IMG/VR virus record: IMGVR_UViG_3300037258_000161
Coordinates: 44,412 to 108,411 of that record
Length of the DNA stretch: 64,000 nucleotides
DNA from: a virus
Direction: 5' to 3' (one strand)
Both the position numbers and the translations under genes were made by a program. Of this stretch, positions 54,511 to 62,852 are shown in pieces. The notes beneath the pieces were generated by a model that did no database searches, had not been told where the DNA came from, and saw nothing but the letters and a program-made list of their open reading frames with translations. Every line of letters starts with the position of its first letter. The first letter of the stretch is position 1.

Positions 54511-56705
54511 GCGAGTTTTCATTCGAGCCGGCAACCAAGGACCAGGCCAAGGCGCGCATCGCACTGGCGGGGCCGTCCGGCAGCGGCAAGGCGCTGCGCA
54601 TCAACCAGCCCGTCCTGACACCAAACGGATGGGTGCCGATCGGCGAGCTGGAGATTGGCGACCCGGTGATGGGTGCCGATGGACTGTCGCACACCGTTAC
54701 GGGCGTCTTCCCTCAGGGGGTCCGCGACCTCTACGAGGTTGTGATGTCCGACGGGACCGTGGTCATCGCCGACGGCGATCACCTGTGGCTGACCGAGACG
54801 GTCTACGCCCGGGCCGACGGGGCGCCGGCGAAGATCAGGACCACCACACACATAGCTGACACGGTGCGGCTCGGCAATGGGCGCGCCAATCACTACCTGC
54901 CCATGCCGCAGCCAGTGGAATTCCCGGCCGCCGAGTTGCCGATTGACCCCTACCTGCTGGGCGTGCTCCTGGGCGATGGCTGCCTGCGCACCGGAACCCG
55001 GAAGAACGGGGTCTCGGTCTCAACTGCCGACGCCGAGATGGTTGAGGTGCTGGCGAAGCTCCTGCCAGAGCCATGCACCCTGAAGTACGAGGGCGGCTAC
55101 GACTACCGCATCTCTACCGGCAACATTGGCCCCGGCAAGAATCCGCTGACCAAAGCGCTCCGGTCACTGGGACTCCTGGGCTCAAGCTCGCACGACAAGC
55201 ACATCCCCAGCGAGTACCTGTTCGCCGCACCCAATCAACGCCTAGCGATGCTCCAGGGCCTCCTGGACTCGGATGGCCATACGAGTGGCCACACCGTGGA
55301 ATTCGCGACCGCCAGCCACCAACTGGCGAATGACGTGGTGTTCCTGGTGCAGTCATTTGGCGGGACCGTCACGATCGCCGAGCGCCAGCCGAGTTACAGC
55401 TACGGAGGCGCGAAGCACACCGGGCGGCCATCGTGGCGCCTGTACGTCAAGCTTCCCGCCGGCATTGAGCCTTTCCGGCTTGAGCGCAAGCGCATCGTCT
55501 ACATCCCCCGGACCAAGTACCAGCCGTGGCGGCAGATCGTTGCCGTCCGCCCAGCCGGGTCAGGACTGGCTGTGTGCATCAGCGTTGACGCTCCTGATCA
55601 CCTGTTCCTCACCGCAGGCTGCGTGCCAACGCACAACACCTGGACGAGCCTCACCGTCGCGCAGGCACTCGGCGACAAGGTGGCCGTGATCGACACCGAG
55701 CGCGGCTCGGCCAGCAAGTACGCCAGCGACTTCAAGTTCGACCGCCTCAACATGAACCGCTACGACCCGCGCGACCTCGCCAAGGCGCTCGCCGCCGCCG
55801 CGCAGGCCGGGTACGAGGTCGTCATCGTGGACTCGCTGTCGAAGTTCTGGAGCGGGTCCGGCGGGATGCTGGAGCAGGTCGACAACGCGGCCAAGCGCGG
55901 CTACGGCGGCAACAGCTTCGGCGGGTGGAAGGAAGCCCGGCCGATGGAGTCGGCCATGGTCGAGGCCCTGCTGAGCTACCCCGGCCACGTCATCGTGACC
56001 ATGCGGACCAAGACCGCCTACGAGATCATCGAGGACGAGCGCGGGCGCAAGGTCCCGACGAAGCTCGGCCTCAAGCCCGAGCAGCGCGACGGCATCGAGT
56101 ACGAGTTCGACATCGTCGGCGACATGGACCTGCAGAACGCGCTGACGGTCTCCAAGTCCCGCTGCCGCTCACTGTCCGGCATGGTCATCCAGCGGCCCGA
56201 CGCCACGCTCGGCGAGGAGATCCTCGCGTGGCTGTCCGACGGCAAGCCTGCGATGAATGCCACGGACTACCGGGAGGCGGCATGTGCCCCCGGTGCGACG
56301 ACCGAGATGCTGCGCACCCTGCACGCTGAGGTGAAGGCCAAGGGCCTGCTCGGTGCCGCTGTCGTCCTCGGCGACGAGACCCTGACCCTCGGGGCGCTCA
56401 TTGTCCGCAAGGGCCAGGAGGCCACCCAGCGGGAGCGCTCGGGCACCGCAGAAGCAACCCCGGCCGAGCCCGCAAAGCCCGCTACCAGGAAGCCGCGGGC
56501 CGTGAAGGATACGCCTGCACTCGACCCGGAGGACCCATGGGCTGCACGGGTGGAGGAGATCGCCTGCGATGCCGACGCCCTGGCAATCGGCAGCGAGGTT
56601 GACAGCGAGGTCAGCCTCGGCAACCTCGGCGACGACAAGGCCGCCGCAATCCGCCACGCCATCGTCGCCCGGCTGGACGCACTCAAGCACGAGGCAGCGG
56701 CATGA
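54507..56705 (+). CDS. RecA/Sak4-like recombination ATPase with intein
   Basis: 732 aa precursor; after splicing 383 aa. The extein P-loop GPSGSGK-T is split exactly between K and T. It is followed by KVAVIDTERGSASKYA, YEVVIVDSLSKFWSGSGGMLEQVD (Walker B) and FGGWKEARPMESAMVEALLSYPGHVIVTMR, the pattern of Sak4-type phage single-strand annealing ATPases. The last 150 residues hold a helical domain and a basic linker. It would promote phage recombination and repair. Activity requires splicing because the catalytic loop is interrupted. Confidence 0.85.
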   Translation: MSEFSFEPATKDQAKARIALAGPSGSGKALRINQPVLTPNGWVPIGELEIGDPVMGADGLSHTVTGVFPQGVRDLYEVVMSDGTVVIADGDHLWLTETVYARADGAPAKIRTTTHIADTVRLGNGRANHYLPMPQPVEFPAAELPIDPYLLGVLLGDGCLRTGTRKNGVSVSTADAEMVEVLAKLLPEPCTLKYEGGYDYRISTGNIGPGKNPLTKALRSLGLLGSSSHDKHIPSEYLFAAPNQRLAMLQGLLDSDGHTSGHTVEFATASHQLANDVVFLVQSFGGTVTIAERQPSYSYGGAKHTGRPSWRLYVKLPAGIEPFRLERKRIVYIPRTKYQPWRQIVAVRPAGSGLAVCISVDAPDHLFLTAGCVPTHNTWTSLTVAQALGDKVAVIDTERGSASKYASDFKFDRLNMNRYDPRDLAKALAAAAQAGYEVVIVDSLSKFWSGSGGMLEQVDNAAKRGYGGNSFGGWKEARPMESAMVEALLSYPGHVIVTMRTKTAYEIIEDERGRKVPTKLGLKPEQRDGIEYEFDIVGDMDLQNALTVSKSRCRSLSGMVIQRPDATLGEEILAWLSDGKPAMNATDYREAACAPGATTEMLRTLHAEVKAKGLLGAAVVLGDETLTLGALIVRKGQEATQRERSGTAEATPAEPAKPATRKPRAVKDTPALDPEDPWAARVEEIACDADALAIGSEVDSEVSLGNLGDDKAAAIRHAIVARLDALKHEAAA
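54591..55637 (+). mobile_element. class-3-type intein with LAGLIDADG domain
   Basis: 349 residues, ALRINQPVLTPNGWVPIGEL to VPTHN. It begins with Ala, not Cys/Ser. It has Trp in DHLWLT, Cys in AVCISVD and ends HN followed by Thr, the W-C-T set of class 3 inteins. The homing part has LLGVLLGDGCL and MLQGLLDSDGH, two LAGLIDADG helices. Self-splices at protein level and the nuclease can spread it to intein-free copies. Confidence 0.85.
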
Positions 56706-56917
56706 GCACCCCGCGCCTCGTCCCCGGCGACCGCCGCGTCAAGACGGCCTGGACCGACCCGGAGCACGTCCGCCTCGCCGAGGGGACCCCGGAGGAGCGG
56801 GTCAGCCCGCACCACGCCGAGCGGCTGCGCCGTGCCGACCTGGACGACTGGGTCGCCCCGTGCCCCCATGCCGCCGAAGAGGCCGCACTCGCGCTGCCTG
56901 CTGGCGGTGAGTCGTGA
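56702..56917 (+). CDS. small hypothetical protein
   Basis: 71 aa, ATGA overlap. KTAWTDPEHVRLAEGTPEERVSPHHAERLRRADLDDW. Function unknown. Confidence 0.45.
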   Translation: MSTPRLVPGDRRVKTAWTDPEHVRLAEGTPEERVSPHHAERLRRADLDDWVAPCPHAAEEAALALPAGGES

Positions 56918-57162
56918 GCGCCCTGTTCGTAGACGCACGGCCGTGCCCCGGCGGCGTGGAGCTGACGCGCAATGGCGGCGAGCGGATCAACCGCCTGTCC
57001 GTCGATGAGGCGCGGAAGCTGGCCGTGCGCCTGCTCGCCGCCGCCAGCGAGAGCCAGCACACCCAGGCCGGGGACGCCACGCGGCAGTACCAGATGCGCC
57101 AGCGCGACCCCGACAACGACCACCGCTTCGACGGGGCCGGAACGGATGGCTACGAGCTATGA
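56914..57162 (+). CDS. small hypothetical protein
   Basis: 82 aa, GTG overlapping the stop. Contains VELTRNGGERINRLSVDEARKLAVRLLAAASESQ. Function unknown. Confidence 0.45.
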   Translation: MSALFVDARPCPGGVELTRNGGERINRLSVDEARKLAVRLLAAASESQHTQAGDATRQYQMRQRDPDNDHRFDGAGTDGYEL

Positions 57163-57389
57163 ACGGCGAGACCCCGGCGGAGGAAGTCCGCCGTACCCGC
57201 CGCCAGCTCGTGGCCGCCGCACTGCGTGACGCCCTCGCCGAAGCCGAGATGCAGGGCGTCCCCACGAAGGTCATGAAGGCCGACGGGGAACTGGCCATCG
57301 CCGCCAGGAACCACGCCCGCGCGATCGGCGCCCTGGATCCGCACCTGCAGCCGAAAGGCTGGCACGAGCCGGTTGAGGTGGCTTCATGA
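57159..57389 (+). CDS. small hypothetical protein
   Basis: 76 aa, ATGA overlap. Helical, with RRTRRQLVAAALRDALAEAEMQGVPTKVMKADGELAIAARNHARA. Function unknown. Confidence 0.5.
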   Translation: MNGETPAEEVRRTRRQLVAAALRDALAEAEMQGVPTKVMKADGELAIAARNHARAIGALDPHLQPKGWHEPVEVAS

Positions 57390-57943
57390 GGCGTTGCGGA
57401 AAGCGGTACAGCTCCGAGGAGGCCGCCCTGCGCTCCAAGAAGGGGCTCACGGGCCGATACCTCGCGGTCCCGTGCCGCTGCGAGGGCTGGCATCTCGAGG
57501 AGCTGATCCTCAAGCCGGTCCCGTCCTGGTCGGCCGGGCCTGCTGGCAGTGAGACCTTCTCCGCTGCGGTCTGCGCGCTGATCGACCAGCGTGACGGGGA
57601 CGACGGCGGGGCCGTCCTGGTGCGCCTCTGCCAGCGCTGCGGGACCACGCGGAACCTGCACCGGCATCACCGGCGCGGCAAGGATGCCGGGGGCAGCAGC
57701 GACCGGGCACACACGCACTGCGCGTGCAACGGCGTCACGCTGTGCCGCGGCTGCCACGCCGAGGTTCACGCCCACCCGGAGCAGTCACAGGCCGAGGGCT
57801 GGATCGTCTCTCAGTCCGAGGACGAGCCCGCCTCAGTGGGCGTGATGCGCTTCGCCTCCGCAGAGGGTGGCGCTACCCAGTGGCCGTCCTGCTCGGGCGA
57901 GTGGGCCCGGACCGCGCCGGAGATGCGGGAGGCGGTCTCATGA
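57386..57943 (+). CDS. HNH endonuclease
   Basis: 185 aa, ATGA overlap. LCQRCGTTRNLHRHHRRGKDAGGSSDRAHTHCACNGVTLCRGCHAEVHAHPE has the Cys pairs, HH, N and H of an HNH nuclease. The N-terminal MRRCGKRYSSEEAALRSKKGLTG...VPCRCEGWHLEEL is a separate Cys knuckle. A recombination nuclease role like that of phage NinG/Rap is possible; homing is also possible. Confidence 0.75.
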   Translation: MRRCGKRYSSEEAALRSKKGLTGRYLAVPCRCEGWHLEELILKPVPSWSAGPAGSETFSAAVCALIDQRDGDDGGAVLVRLCQRCGTTRNLHRHHRRGKDAGGSSDRAHTHCACNGVTLCRGCHAEVHAHPEQSQAEGWIVSQSEDEPASVGVMRFASAEGGATQWPSCSGEWARTAPEMREAVS

Positions 57944-58203
57944 GCGAGTCCGTAGCCCGCGCGTGCGGCATCACTTACCGGCAGCTGGACTACTGGGTCA
58001 GGCGCGGATGGGTGCGCCCGGAGGAGCCCCTGCCGGGCCAGGGCCGCCCCAGGGAATGGCCTGCCGCGGAGCTGAACATCGCCCGCCAGATGGGGCTGCT
58101 CATCGCTGCTGGATTCAACGCTGAGGCAGCGCATCAGGTGGCACGCGACGGCCGGGCTCTTGATGTCCTGGGCGCCCTGCGGCCGAAGGAAGGTGCAGCT
58201 TGA
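57940..58203 (+). CDS. MerR-like DNA-binding protein
   Basis: 87 aa, ATGA overlap. ARACGITYRQLDYWVRRGWVRPEEPLPGQGRPREW is a MerR-type helix-turn-helix; the second half is helical. Regulator of the early operon or a replication helper. Confidence 0.65.
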   Translation: MSESVARACGITYRQLDYWVRRGWVRPEEPLPGQGRPREWPAAELNIARQMGLLIAAGFNAEAAHQVARDGRALDVLGALRPKEGAA

Positions 58204-58526
58204 ACGGCGCCGGGATCGGCCGCAGGCTCCGCCAGCCCGGTCACCTGATCGCCGGGGCCGGGCCGTGGCTCGCGGGCCGCCTCGTCGCCTTCGCGGACCT
58301 CTGCGGGCTGACGACGTTCGAGGCGTGGCAGGACCGCAGGTCCCCCTCCGGTGCCGGGCCTGCCGACGCCGCTGCGCCCGGGCATCCGGTCACCTACAGG
58401 AAGTGCGAGACGCCGGGGCTTCCCGTGGACGGCAGGCCGCTGGACGGCTACGAGCAGCAGGCCTTCGCCTCCCTGGCACTGCGGGTCTCCGGTGCCCGGG
58501 TGCCGGAGCAGGGGGAGGGCCGGTGA
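58200..58526 (+). CDS. hypothetical protein
   Basis: 108 aa with a TTG start overlapping the upstream stop (TTGA). Helical LVAFADLCGLTTFEAW and later GYEQQAFASLALRVSG. Function unknown; the start is unusual. Confidence 0.45.
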   Translation: MNGAGIGRRLRQPGHLIAGAGPWLAGRLVAFADLCGLTTFEAWQDRRSPSGAGPADAAAPGHPVTYRKCETPGLPVDGRPLDGYEQQAFASLALRVSGARVPEQGEGR

Positions 58527-59104
58527 GCGTCGTTGGCTACCGGGCCCGCAATCACCCGCAGCAAGTCCGTGCCAGCGGCGCCGTGGCTGAGGTGGACGAT
58601 CGCGCCACCGACTGGGAGGACTTCCGGCCGCTTAACGCCCGGTTCGGCTTCACGATCGACGCAGCGGCCTCGCCACGCAACGCCAAGCTGCCCCGGTACT
58701 GGACGGCTGCCGTTAACGGCCTGGAGCAGTCGTGGGCCGGTGAGCGCGTGTGGTGCAACCCGCCGTACTCGCACCCGAACCTGTACCACTGGGTGACCAA
58801 GGCCTGGCGCGAGCTCGGCACGCAGCCGGGGCCACCCGAGCTCGTCGTGATGCTCGTCCCGGCCAACCGCACCGAGCAGGTCTGGTGGCAGCAGTGGGTT
58901 GAGCCATTCCGCGACCGGGCCGGGGAGATCCTGCACGTGGAGTTCCTGCCCGGCCGGATGCGCTTCGTCGCCCCTGGTGCCAATGGCATCGGCCCGAACG
59001 AGCGCCCGCCGTTCGGCTGCTGCCTGCTGATCTGGGGCCACGACGTGCCGCCTGCGCTGCCCGTGGCCACACAGGCCGACCTGTTCAGCGGGGAGGCGTC
59101 ATGA
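58523..59104 (+). CDS. Dam-like N6-adenine methyltransferase
   Basis: 193 aa, GTG overlapping the stop. Contains WEDFRPLNARFGFTIDAAASPRNAKLPRYW and VWCNPPYSHPNLYHWV (NPPY catalytic motif), then ELVVMLVPANRTEQVWWQ. It is the phage Dam family (Pfam DNA_N-6-adenine methyltransferase). It would methylate the element's DNA against host nucleases. Motif intact. Confidence 0.85.
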   Translation: MSVVGYRARNHPQQVRASGAVAEVDDRATDWEDFRPLNARFGFTIDAAASPRNAKLPRYWTAAVNGLEQSWAGERVWCNPPYSHPNLYHWVTKAWRELGTQPGPPELVVMLVPANRTEQVWWQQWVEPFRDRAGEILHVEFLPGRMRFVAPGANGIGPNERPPFGCCLLIWGHDVPPALPVATQADLFSGEAS

Positions 59105-59307
59105 AGCCCAGCCCTCCCCATGAGCACCTCCTGCGTCCCGGGGAGGTCGCTGCCCTGTTCAGGGTCGGCATGACAGCGATCCGCTCCTGGGAGGAACGCG
59201 GGCTCCTGCACCCCATCCGGACGCCGGGCGGTGAACGGCGCTACATCGAGGCCGAGGTGCTCGCCCGGCGCGCAGGGCTCCCGTGGGAGCCACCACAGAC
59301 CGACTGA
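59101..59307 (+). CDS. BldC-like MerR regulator
   Basis: 68 aa, ATGA overlap. LRPGEVAALFRVGMTAIRSWEERGLLHPIRTPGGERRYIEAEV is a small MerR winged helix of the BldC size class. It may act as an excisionase or operon regulator. A hairpin follows. Confidence 0.75.
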   Translation: MKPSPPHEHLLRPGEVAALFRVGMTAIRSWEERGLLHPIRTPGGERRYIEAEVLARRAGLPWEPPQTD

Positions 59308-59324
59308 CCTGCCCCGCTCAACCA

Positions 59325-59345
59325 GCGCCGGGAAAGGCCCGGTGC
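59325..59345 (+). terminator. hairpin before secreted-protein gene
   Basis: GCGCCGGG pairs with CCCGGTGC (one G-U) around a 5-nt loop. It would separate the secreted-protein gene from the operon. Confidence 0.45.
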
Positions 59346-59375
59346 GCCAACCGAAGAAAACCGAAGGGGATTCAC

Positions 59376-60236
59376 TTGTTCACCACGCGCATCAGCGCCT
59401 ACCTCGCAGCCGCCGGCCTGGCGGCTGGCGGCTTCCTGGCGGTGGCTGCGGCTCCTGCCGCGTCCGCCAGCACGGGCCCGGTTATCTACACGACGAACGC
59501 CGCCGGCTACCAGGCGTCGGGGAGAGATTTCAGATTCATCACCTCGACAATCACCGTCCCGGACTGGTTCAGCAATGTGCTGTACCCGCAGTCCTACATC
59601 CAGCTGTCCGAGGGCAGCCTGAATAACCTCGTCTCCCAGAGCGGCGACCAGTTCGTCCGCGCCGGGATCGAGCCCTGCGTGCTCGCCAAGGTCTTCGGGT
59701 CCACCTGCACGCCCGGCGACTGGGTGGCGTTCGTCAGCGAGTACAACAACTCGCTGAACTTCCCGGTCTTCCAGCACTTCACGGACCTCGCCGGCGTGCA
59801 GGCCGGGGACGGCGTGAACTTCTCGGTCTACTTCGACCAGGCCGGGAATGAGCTCCACTTCACGATCACCCCGCCGGTCACCAGCGGCCCGGAGCAGTTC
59901 TACAAGACCAACGCGCACGGGCCGCTGTTCGACCACGCCGCAGCGGTCAATGACTTCCTGGCCACCACCGGCAAGCCCGTGCCGCTGCCCCCGGGGTTCA
60001 ACCCCATCAAGGTCAACTCGTTCTACCAGGGCGCGCTGACCACCTACTCGGGCCTGCGTGGCTCGCTCACCAGCCCCGGATGGGCGACCTCCGAGGTGCA
60101 GGCCACGTCCAACGGGCTCCAGCCGCCGAGCGGGGCGCTCCGGGTGGACCCGGGTGCCCTGTTCACGGACGGCCTGTCCGCGAACGGCGCGAAGCGGGCT
60201 GACGACGCCTTCGGGCCCGTCACGGTCGTCGGCTAG
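59376..60236 (+). CDS. secreted beta-sandwich-like protein
   Basis: 286 aa with a TTG start (GAAGGGG upstream). Signal peptide ISAYLAAAGLAAGGFLAVAAAPAASA-S, then a mature domain with ITVPDWFSNVLYPQSYIQLSEGSLNN, DWVAFVSEYNNSLNFPVFQHF and VNFSVYFDQAGNELHFTITPP. The arrangement recalls secreted glutamic-peptidase-like folds of actinobacteria, but I do not see the catalytic residues. Cargo gene bracketed by hairpins; possibly a host-benefit lysogenic gene. Confidence 0.65.
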   Translation: MFTTRISAYLAAAGLAAGGFLAVAAAPAASASTGPVIYTTNAAGYQASGRDFRFITSTITVPDWFSNVLYPQSYIQLSEGSLNNLVSQSGDQFVRAGIEPCVLAKVFGSTCTPGDWVAFVSEYNNSLNFPVFQHFTDLAGVQAGDGVNFSVYFDQAGNELHFTITPPVTSGPEQFYKTNAHGPLFDHAAAVNDFLATTGKPVPLPPGFNPIKVNSFYQGALTTYSGLRGSLTSPGWATSEVQATSNGLQPPSGALRVDPGALFTDGLSANGAKRADDAFGPVTVVG

Positions 60237-60250
60237 CACCACCAAGACGT

Positions 60251-60302
60251 CCCGCCGGTCCCGGGCACCCCGTGGGGGGGAAGTGGGCCCGGGACCGGCG
60301 GG
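60251..60302 (+). terminator. 15-bp hairpin after secreted-protein gene
   Basis: CCCGCCGGTCCCGGG and CCCGGGACCGGCGGG are exact complements with a 22-nt loop, ending 20 nt before the next ATG. Confidence 0.75.
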
Positions 60303-60322
60303 GCCACCACCACGGGGGAACG

Positions 60323-60793
60323 ATGAAGGGACGAACTTTGAGCGGTCGGTCTTTCGACGCGGAGTACGCGGCGGCGATCGGGGCACGCCTGCGCCGCCTG
60401 CGGGAAACGCGCGGCCTGTCGCTCTCCCAGGCGTGCAGGCTGGCCATGGCGGAACTGCGATGGGACCTCAAGCCGGTATCGCTGGCCTCCTGGGAGCGGG
60501 GTGACCGCAGGGTCCCCGTCCACAAGCTTGCGGCGCTGGCGCGGCTGTACGGCGTCCCCGTGGCAGACCTGCTGCCCGGCACGCAATGGGACGCCCCTGA
60601 GCCTCCCTCCGTCCTCTCTGAGTTCCCTGCCGAGATTTCCCTCACGATGGACTCCCTCGGCCGCTGGGCGCTGGTCCTGGACGGCCCCCAGCTTCACGGT
60701 GCGGCGGTGTCGACGTCCCGCCCCGTACTCCTGGCCATCGCTGAGTCTTACGCGGCCATGCGCCGCGACCAGGAGGCGGTGAGCGCCGCGTGA
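60323..60793 (+). CDS. XRE-type regulator
   Basis: 156 aa from the ATG at 60323 (GGGGGAA upstream). RLRRLRETRGLSLSQACRLAMAELRWDLKPVSLASWERGDRRVPVHKLAALARLYGVPVADLL is a full helix-turn-helix; the tail is beta-alpha. Coupled to the next gene. Confidence 0.7.
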   Translation: MKGRTLSGRSFDAEYAAAIGARLRRLRETRGLSLSQACRLAMAELRWDLKPVSLASWERGDRRVPVHKLAALARLYGVPVADLLPGTQWDAPEPPSVLSEFPAEISLTMDSLGRWALVLDGPQLHGAAVSTSRPVLLAIAESYAAMRRDQEAVSAA

Positions 60794-61116
60794 GCGGACT
60801 TGTCATCGCAGCGATCGTGCTGGTGTCCGTCGCTGTCTACCTGCTTTGGGGCTGGCATCTCGCCATGACGCAGCTGCCGGTATCGCGGGCCATCGCGTTC
60901 GCCGAGTGGTCATCAGAACGCAGCCGCCGGTCAAGCCTGCGCCAGCAGACCGCGTGCATCGCCTTGTTCTGGCCCCTCATGATGCCGTTCCGAGTGGCCC
61001 GGACCCGGCTGGATGAGGCGATCGACGGCCGGGATCCTGTAGCCCTCGCTGCCAAGGTCGCCGAGCGTGACCGCTACATCGCCCAGCTTGAGCGAGAGGC
61101 AGGCATCCGGCCATGA
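60790..61116 (+). CDS. membrane protein with coiled coil
   Basis: 108 aa, GTG overlapping the stop. VIAAIVLVSVAVYLLWGWHL helix, a second hydrophobic ACIALFWPLMMPF, then a charged helix. Function unknown. Confidence 0.5.
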   Translation: MSGLVIAAIVLVSVAVYLLWGWHLAMTQLPVSRAIAFAEWSSERSRRSSLRQQTACIALFWPLMMPFRVARTRLDEAIDGRDPVALAAKVAERDRYIAQLEREAGIRP

Positions 61117-61334
61117 ACCCCGTCGCCGCGTGGCTTGAGAGCACCGAGGGCCAGGACTGGGCCCGGACCCGGATGACCAGACCGCGCCAGGGCCACCAGT
61201 CACAGGTCCCGGGCTTCGCCCCGTTCGCCCAGATCCTGGCCGACCCCGGGCTCGACGCCTCCCCGTACGGCGTGTTCACGCCAGACCCCGCGCACGATCC
61301 GTGCGGGCGTCCTGTCCTGCGGGAGTTGAGATGA
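61113..61334 (+). CDS. small hypothetical protein
   Basis: 73 aa, ATGA overlap. AWLESTEGQDWARTRMTRPRQGHQ and GVFTPDPAHDPCG. Function unknown. Confidence 0.45.
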   Translation: MNPVAAWLESTEGQDWARTRMTRPRQGHQSQVPGFAPFAQILADPGLDASPYGVFTPDPAHDPCGRPVLRELR

Positions 61335-61846
61335 CTTCCCTCCCCAAGATCGGCGCACCGGGGCCCCCCGTCCCGGCTGCGCGGCACGGCGCTGCCCCCG
61401 TGGCGCACGTGTCCCCGGTCCCGCTGTCCGCCTACCCCGGCGGCGGGACCGGGCCCCAGACTCCGGGCACCTGTGCTGAACGGGAACCACCACGGGTGCC
61501 CGGCCCGCTTGCCCCCGGCATGGCGAAACTCGCGGCAGCGATGAGCGAGGGAGAGCTCGAGCGGAAGGTGCGCGGCATCTGCCGCGACCTCGGCCTGCTC
61601 GCCTACCACACGCACGACTCGCGCCGGAGCCCGGAGGGTTACCCGGACTGGACGTTCTGCGGGCCCCGCGGCGTGATGTGGCGGGAGCTCAAGCGCGAGA
61701 ACGGGGGCGTCACTGCGGCACAGAAGACGTGGCTGGCCGCCCTCGTAGCCGCCGGGCAGGACGCGTGCATATGGCGCCCCTCGGACCTGCTGTCCGGCCG
61801 CATCGCAAGGAAGCTGGCCGCACTGGCGGGGATCGGTGCGCCATGA
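61331..61846 (+). CDS. VRR-NUC nuclease
   Basis: 171 aa, ATGA overlap. The N-terminal 60 residues are Pro-rich. Then LERKVRGICRDLGLLAYHTHDSRRSPEGYPDWTFCGPRGVMWRELKRENGGVTAAQKTWLAAL is the VRR-NUC core (E, D of PDW, E-x-K). A recombination/repair nuclease like those near phage primases. Confidence 0.8.
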   Translation: MTSLPKIGAPGPPVPAARHGAAPVAHVSPVPLSAYPGGGTGPQTPGTCAEREPPRVPGPLAPGMAKLAAAMSEGELERKVRGICRDLGLLAYHTHDSRRSPEGYPDWTFCGPRGVMWRELKRENGGVTAAQKTWLAALVAAGQDACIWRPSDLLSGRIARKLAALAGIGAP

Positions 61847-62058
61847 CCACCGACCCGGCCCGCGAGGCGATCCACGAGGCCATCCAGAAGCACGCACCCA
61901 GAGGCGAGGACGCCCTCCTGACTGGGTGGGTGTTCGTCGCTGAGTGGGTGGACCACGACGGCGAGCGGTGGCTCTCGAAGGCCGCCGCAGCGTCCACGTC
62001 GAACTGGGCGGCGAACGGGATGCACCACGAGGCCATCTGGGGTGACTGGGGTGACTGA
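61843..62058 (+). CDS. small hypothetical protein
   Basis: 71 aa, ATGA overlap. Reads GEDALLTGWVFVAEWVDHDGERWLSKAAAAS and HHEAIWGDWGD, the usual small partner protein in Streptomyces phage early operons. Function unknown. Confidence 0.5.
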   Translation: MTTDPAREAIHEAIQKHAPRGEDALLTGWVFVAEWVDHDGERWLSKAAAASTSNWAANGMHHEAIWGDWGD

Positions 62059-62062
62059 CCGC

Positions 62063-62356
62063 ATGACCACCAAGCGCGCAACGCCACCCGACCCCTCCCG
62101 CATCCAGGACACCCCGTCCCTCCTCGCTGCCCTCCGGGACTTCCGCGAGCAGGCAGGGAACCCGCCGCCACGGAAGATCGCCATCGCCTGCCGGCAGCTG
62201 GTGACCGCCACGCCCATCGCCGCGGCACTCAAGGGGGACCGTCTCCCGCCGTTGCGGACGGTTACGGCGGTGCTGAGGGGCTGCGGGGCGACGGGGGAGT
62301 ACGAGGCTGCGTTCGCTGAGGCCTGGCAGCGGTGCCGGGTGCCCGGGGACGCGTAG
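62063..62356 (+). CDS. small HTH-like protein
   Basis: 97 aa from an ATG at 62063 (GGGTGA upstream). LLAALRDFREQAGNPPPRKIAIACRQLVTATPIAAALKGDRLPPLRTVTAVLRGCGAT has helix-turn-helix spacing. Last gene of the coupled rightward string. Confidence 0.5.
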   Translation: MTTKRATPPDPSRIQDTPSLLAALRDFREQAGNPPPRKIAIACRQLVTATPIAAALKGDRLPPLRTVTAVLRGCGATGEYEAAFAEAWQRCRVPGDA

Positions 62357-62405
62357 GTAGCAGGTCAATTCAACAGCGCAGCGAGGAGGAGATGTGGCTG
62401 GGCAA

Positions 62406-62651
62406 TCAGGCCGGTTCGTCGGCCTTCTTGCGCGAGGTGCCGATGGCGGGCGCAGTGAGACGGGAGATCGTGCCCCGCTCGAGCACGCCGCCGATCATGC
62501 CCTCAAGCTTCCGTGGCCCGTACAGTTTCGGGTCCGTGGCGCGCACAACGGGCAGCAGTTCCCGGACCTTGGCGATCTCCCGCTCATAGGTCTCCTGGGC
62601 CCGCTTGGCCGCCCTTGCATGGGCCACCAGATCATCTACCACGTCGCTCAC
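62406..62651 (-). CDS. small HTH protein, divergent
   Basis: 81 aa, GTG start. DDLVAHARAAKRAQETYEREIAKVRELLPVVRATDPKLYGPRKLEGMIGGVLERGTISRLTAP; the last part has a helix-turn-helix look. It faces the nuclease gene at 62853 across operator-like repeats. Confidence 0.55.
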   Translation of the reverse strand: MSDVVDDLVAHARAAKRAQETYEREIAKVRELLPVVRATDPKLYGPRKLEGMIGGVLERGTISRLTAPAIGTSRKKADEPA

Positions 62652-62699
62652 GCCCTCAGTGTCCGTGATCTTGCCTCATGCCGCAAGGACATGCGCCGG

Positions 62700-62799
62700 G
62701 TCATGACTTGTGTCATGACTGCCCCAACGTTATCACGGCGTGTTCTCGCGCATGGCTTGCAGCATCGTCTTAGACATGCGTAAGATCATCGCTGCAAGC
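62700..62799. promoter_or_regulatory. divergent control region with tandem GTCATGAC and 45-nt inverted repeat
   Basis: GTCATGAC, itself palindromic, occurs at 62700-62707 and 62712-62719 (12 bp apart). GCTTGCAGC (62755-62763) and GCTGCAAGC (62791-62799) are exact inverses. The tandem sites are spaced about one helical turn, as for a dimeric regulator. Confidence 0.55.
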
Positions 62800-62852
62800 A
62801 CGTCCAGCGGCATCGTTCCGCATACGTAACCAGCGGAGAGGCATCCCTACCC

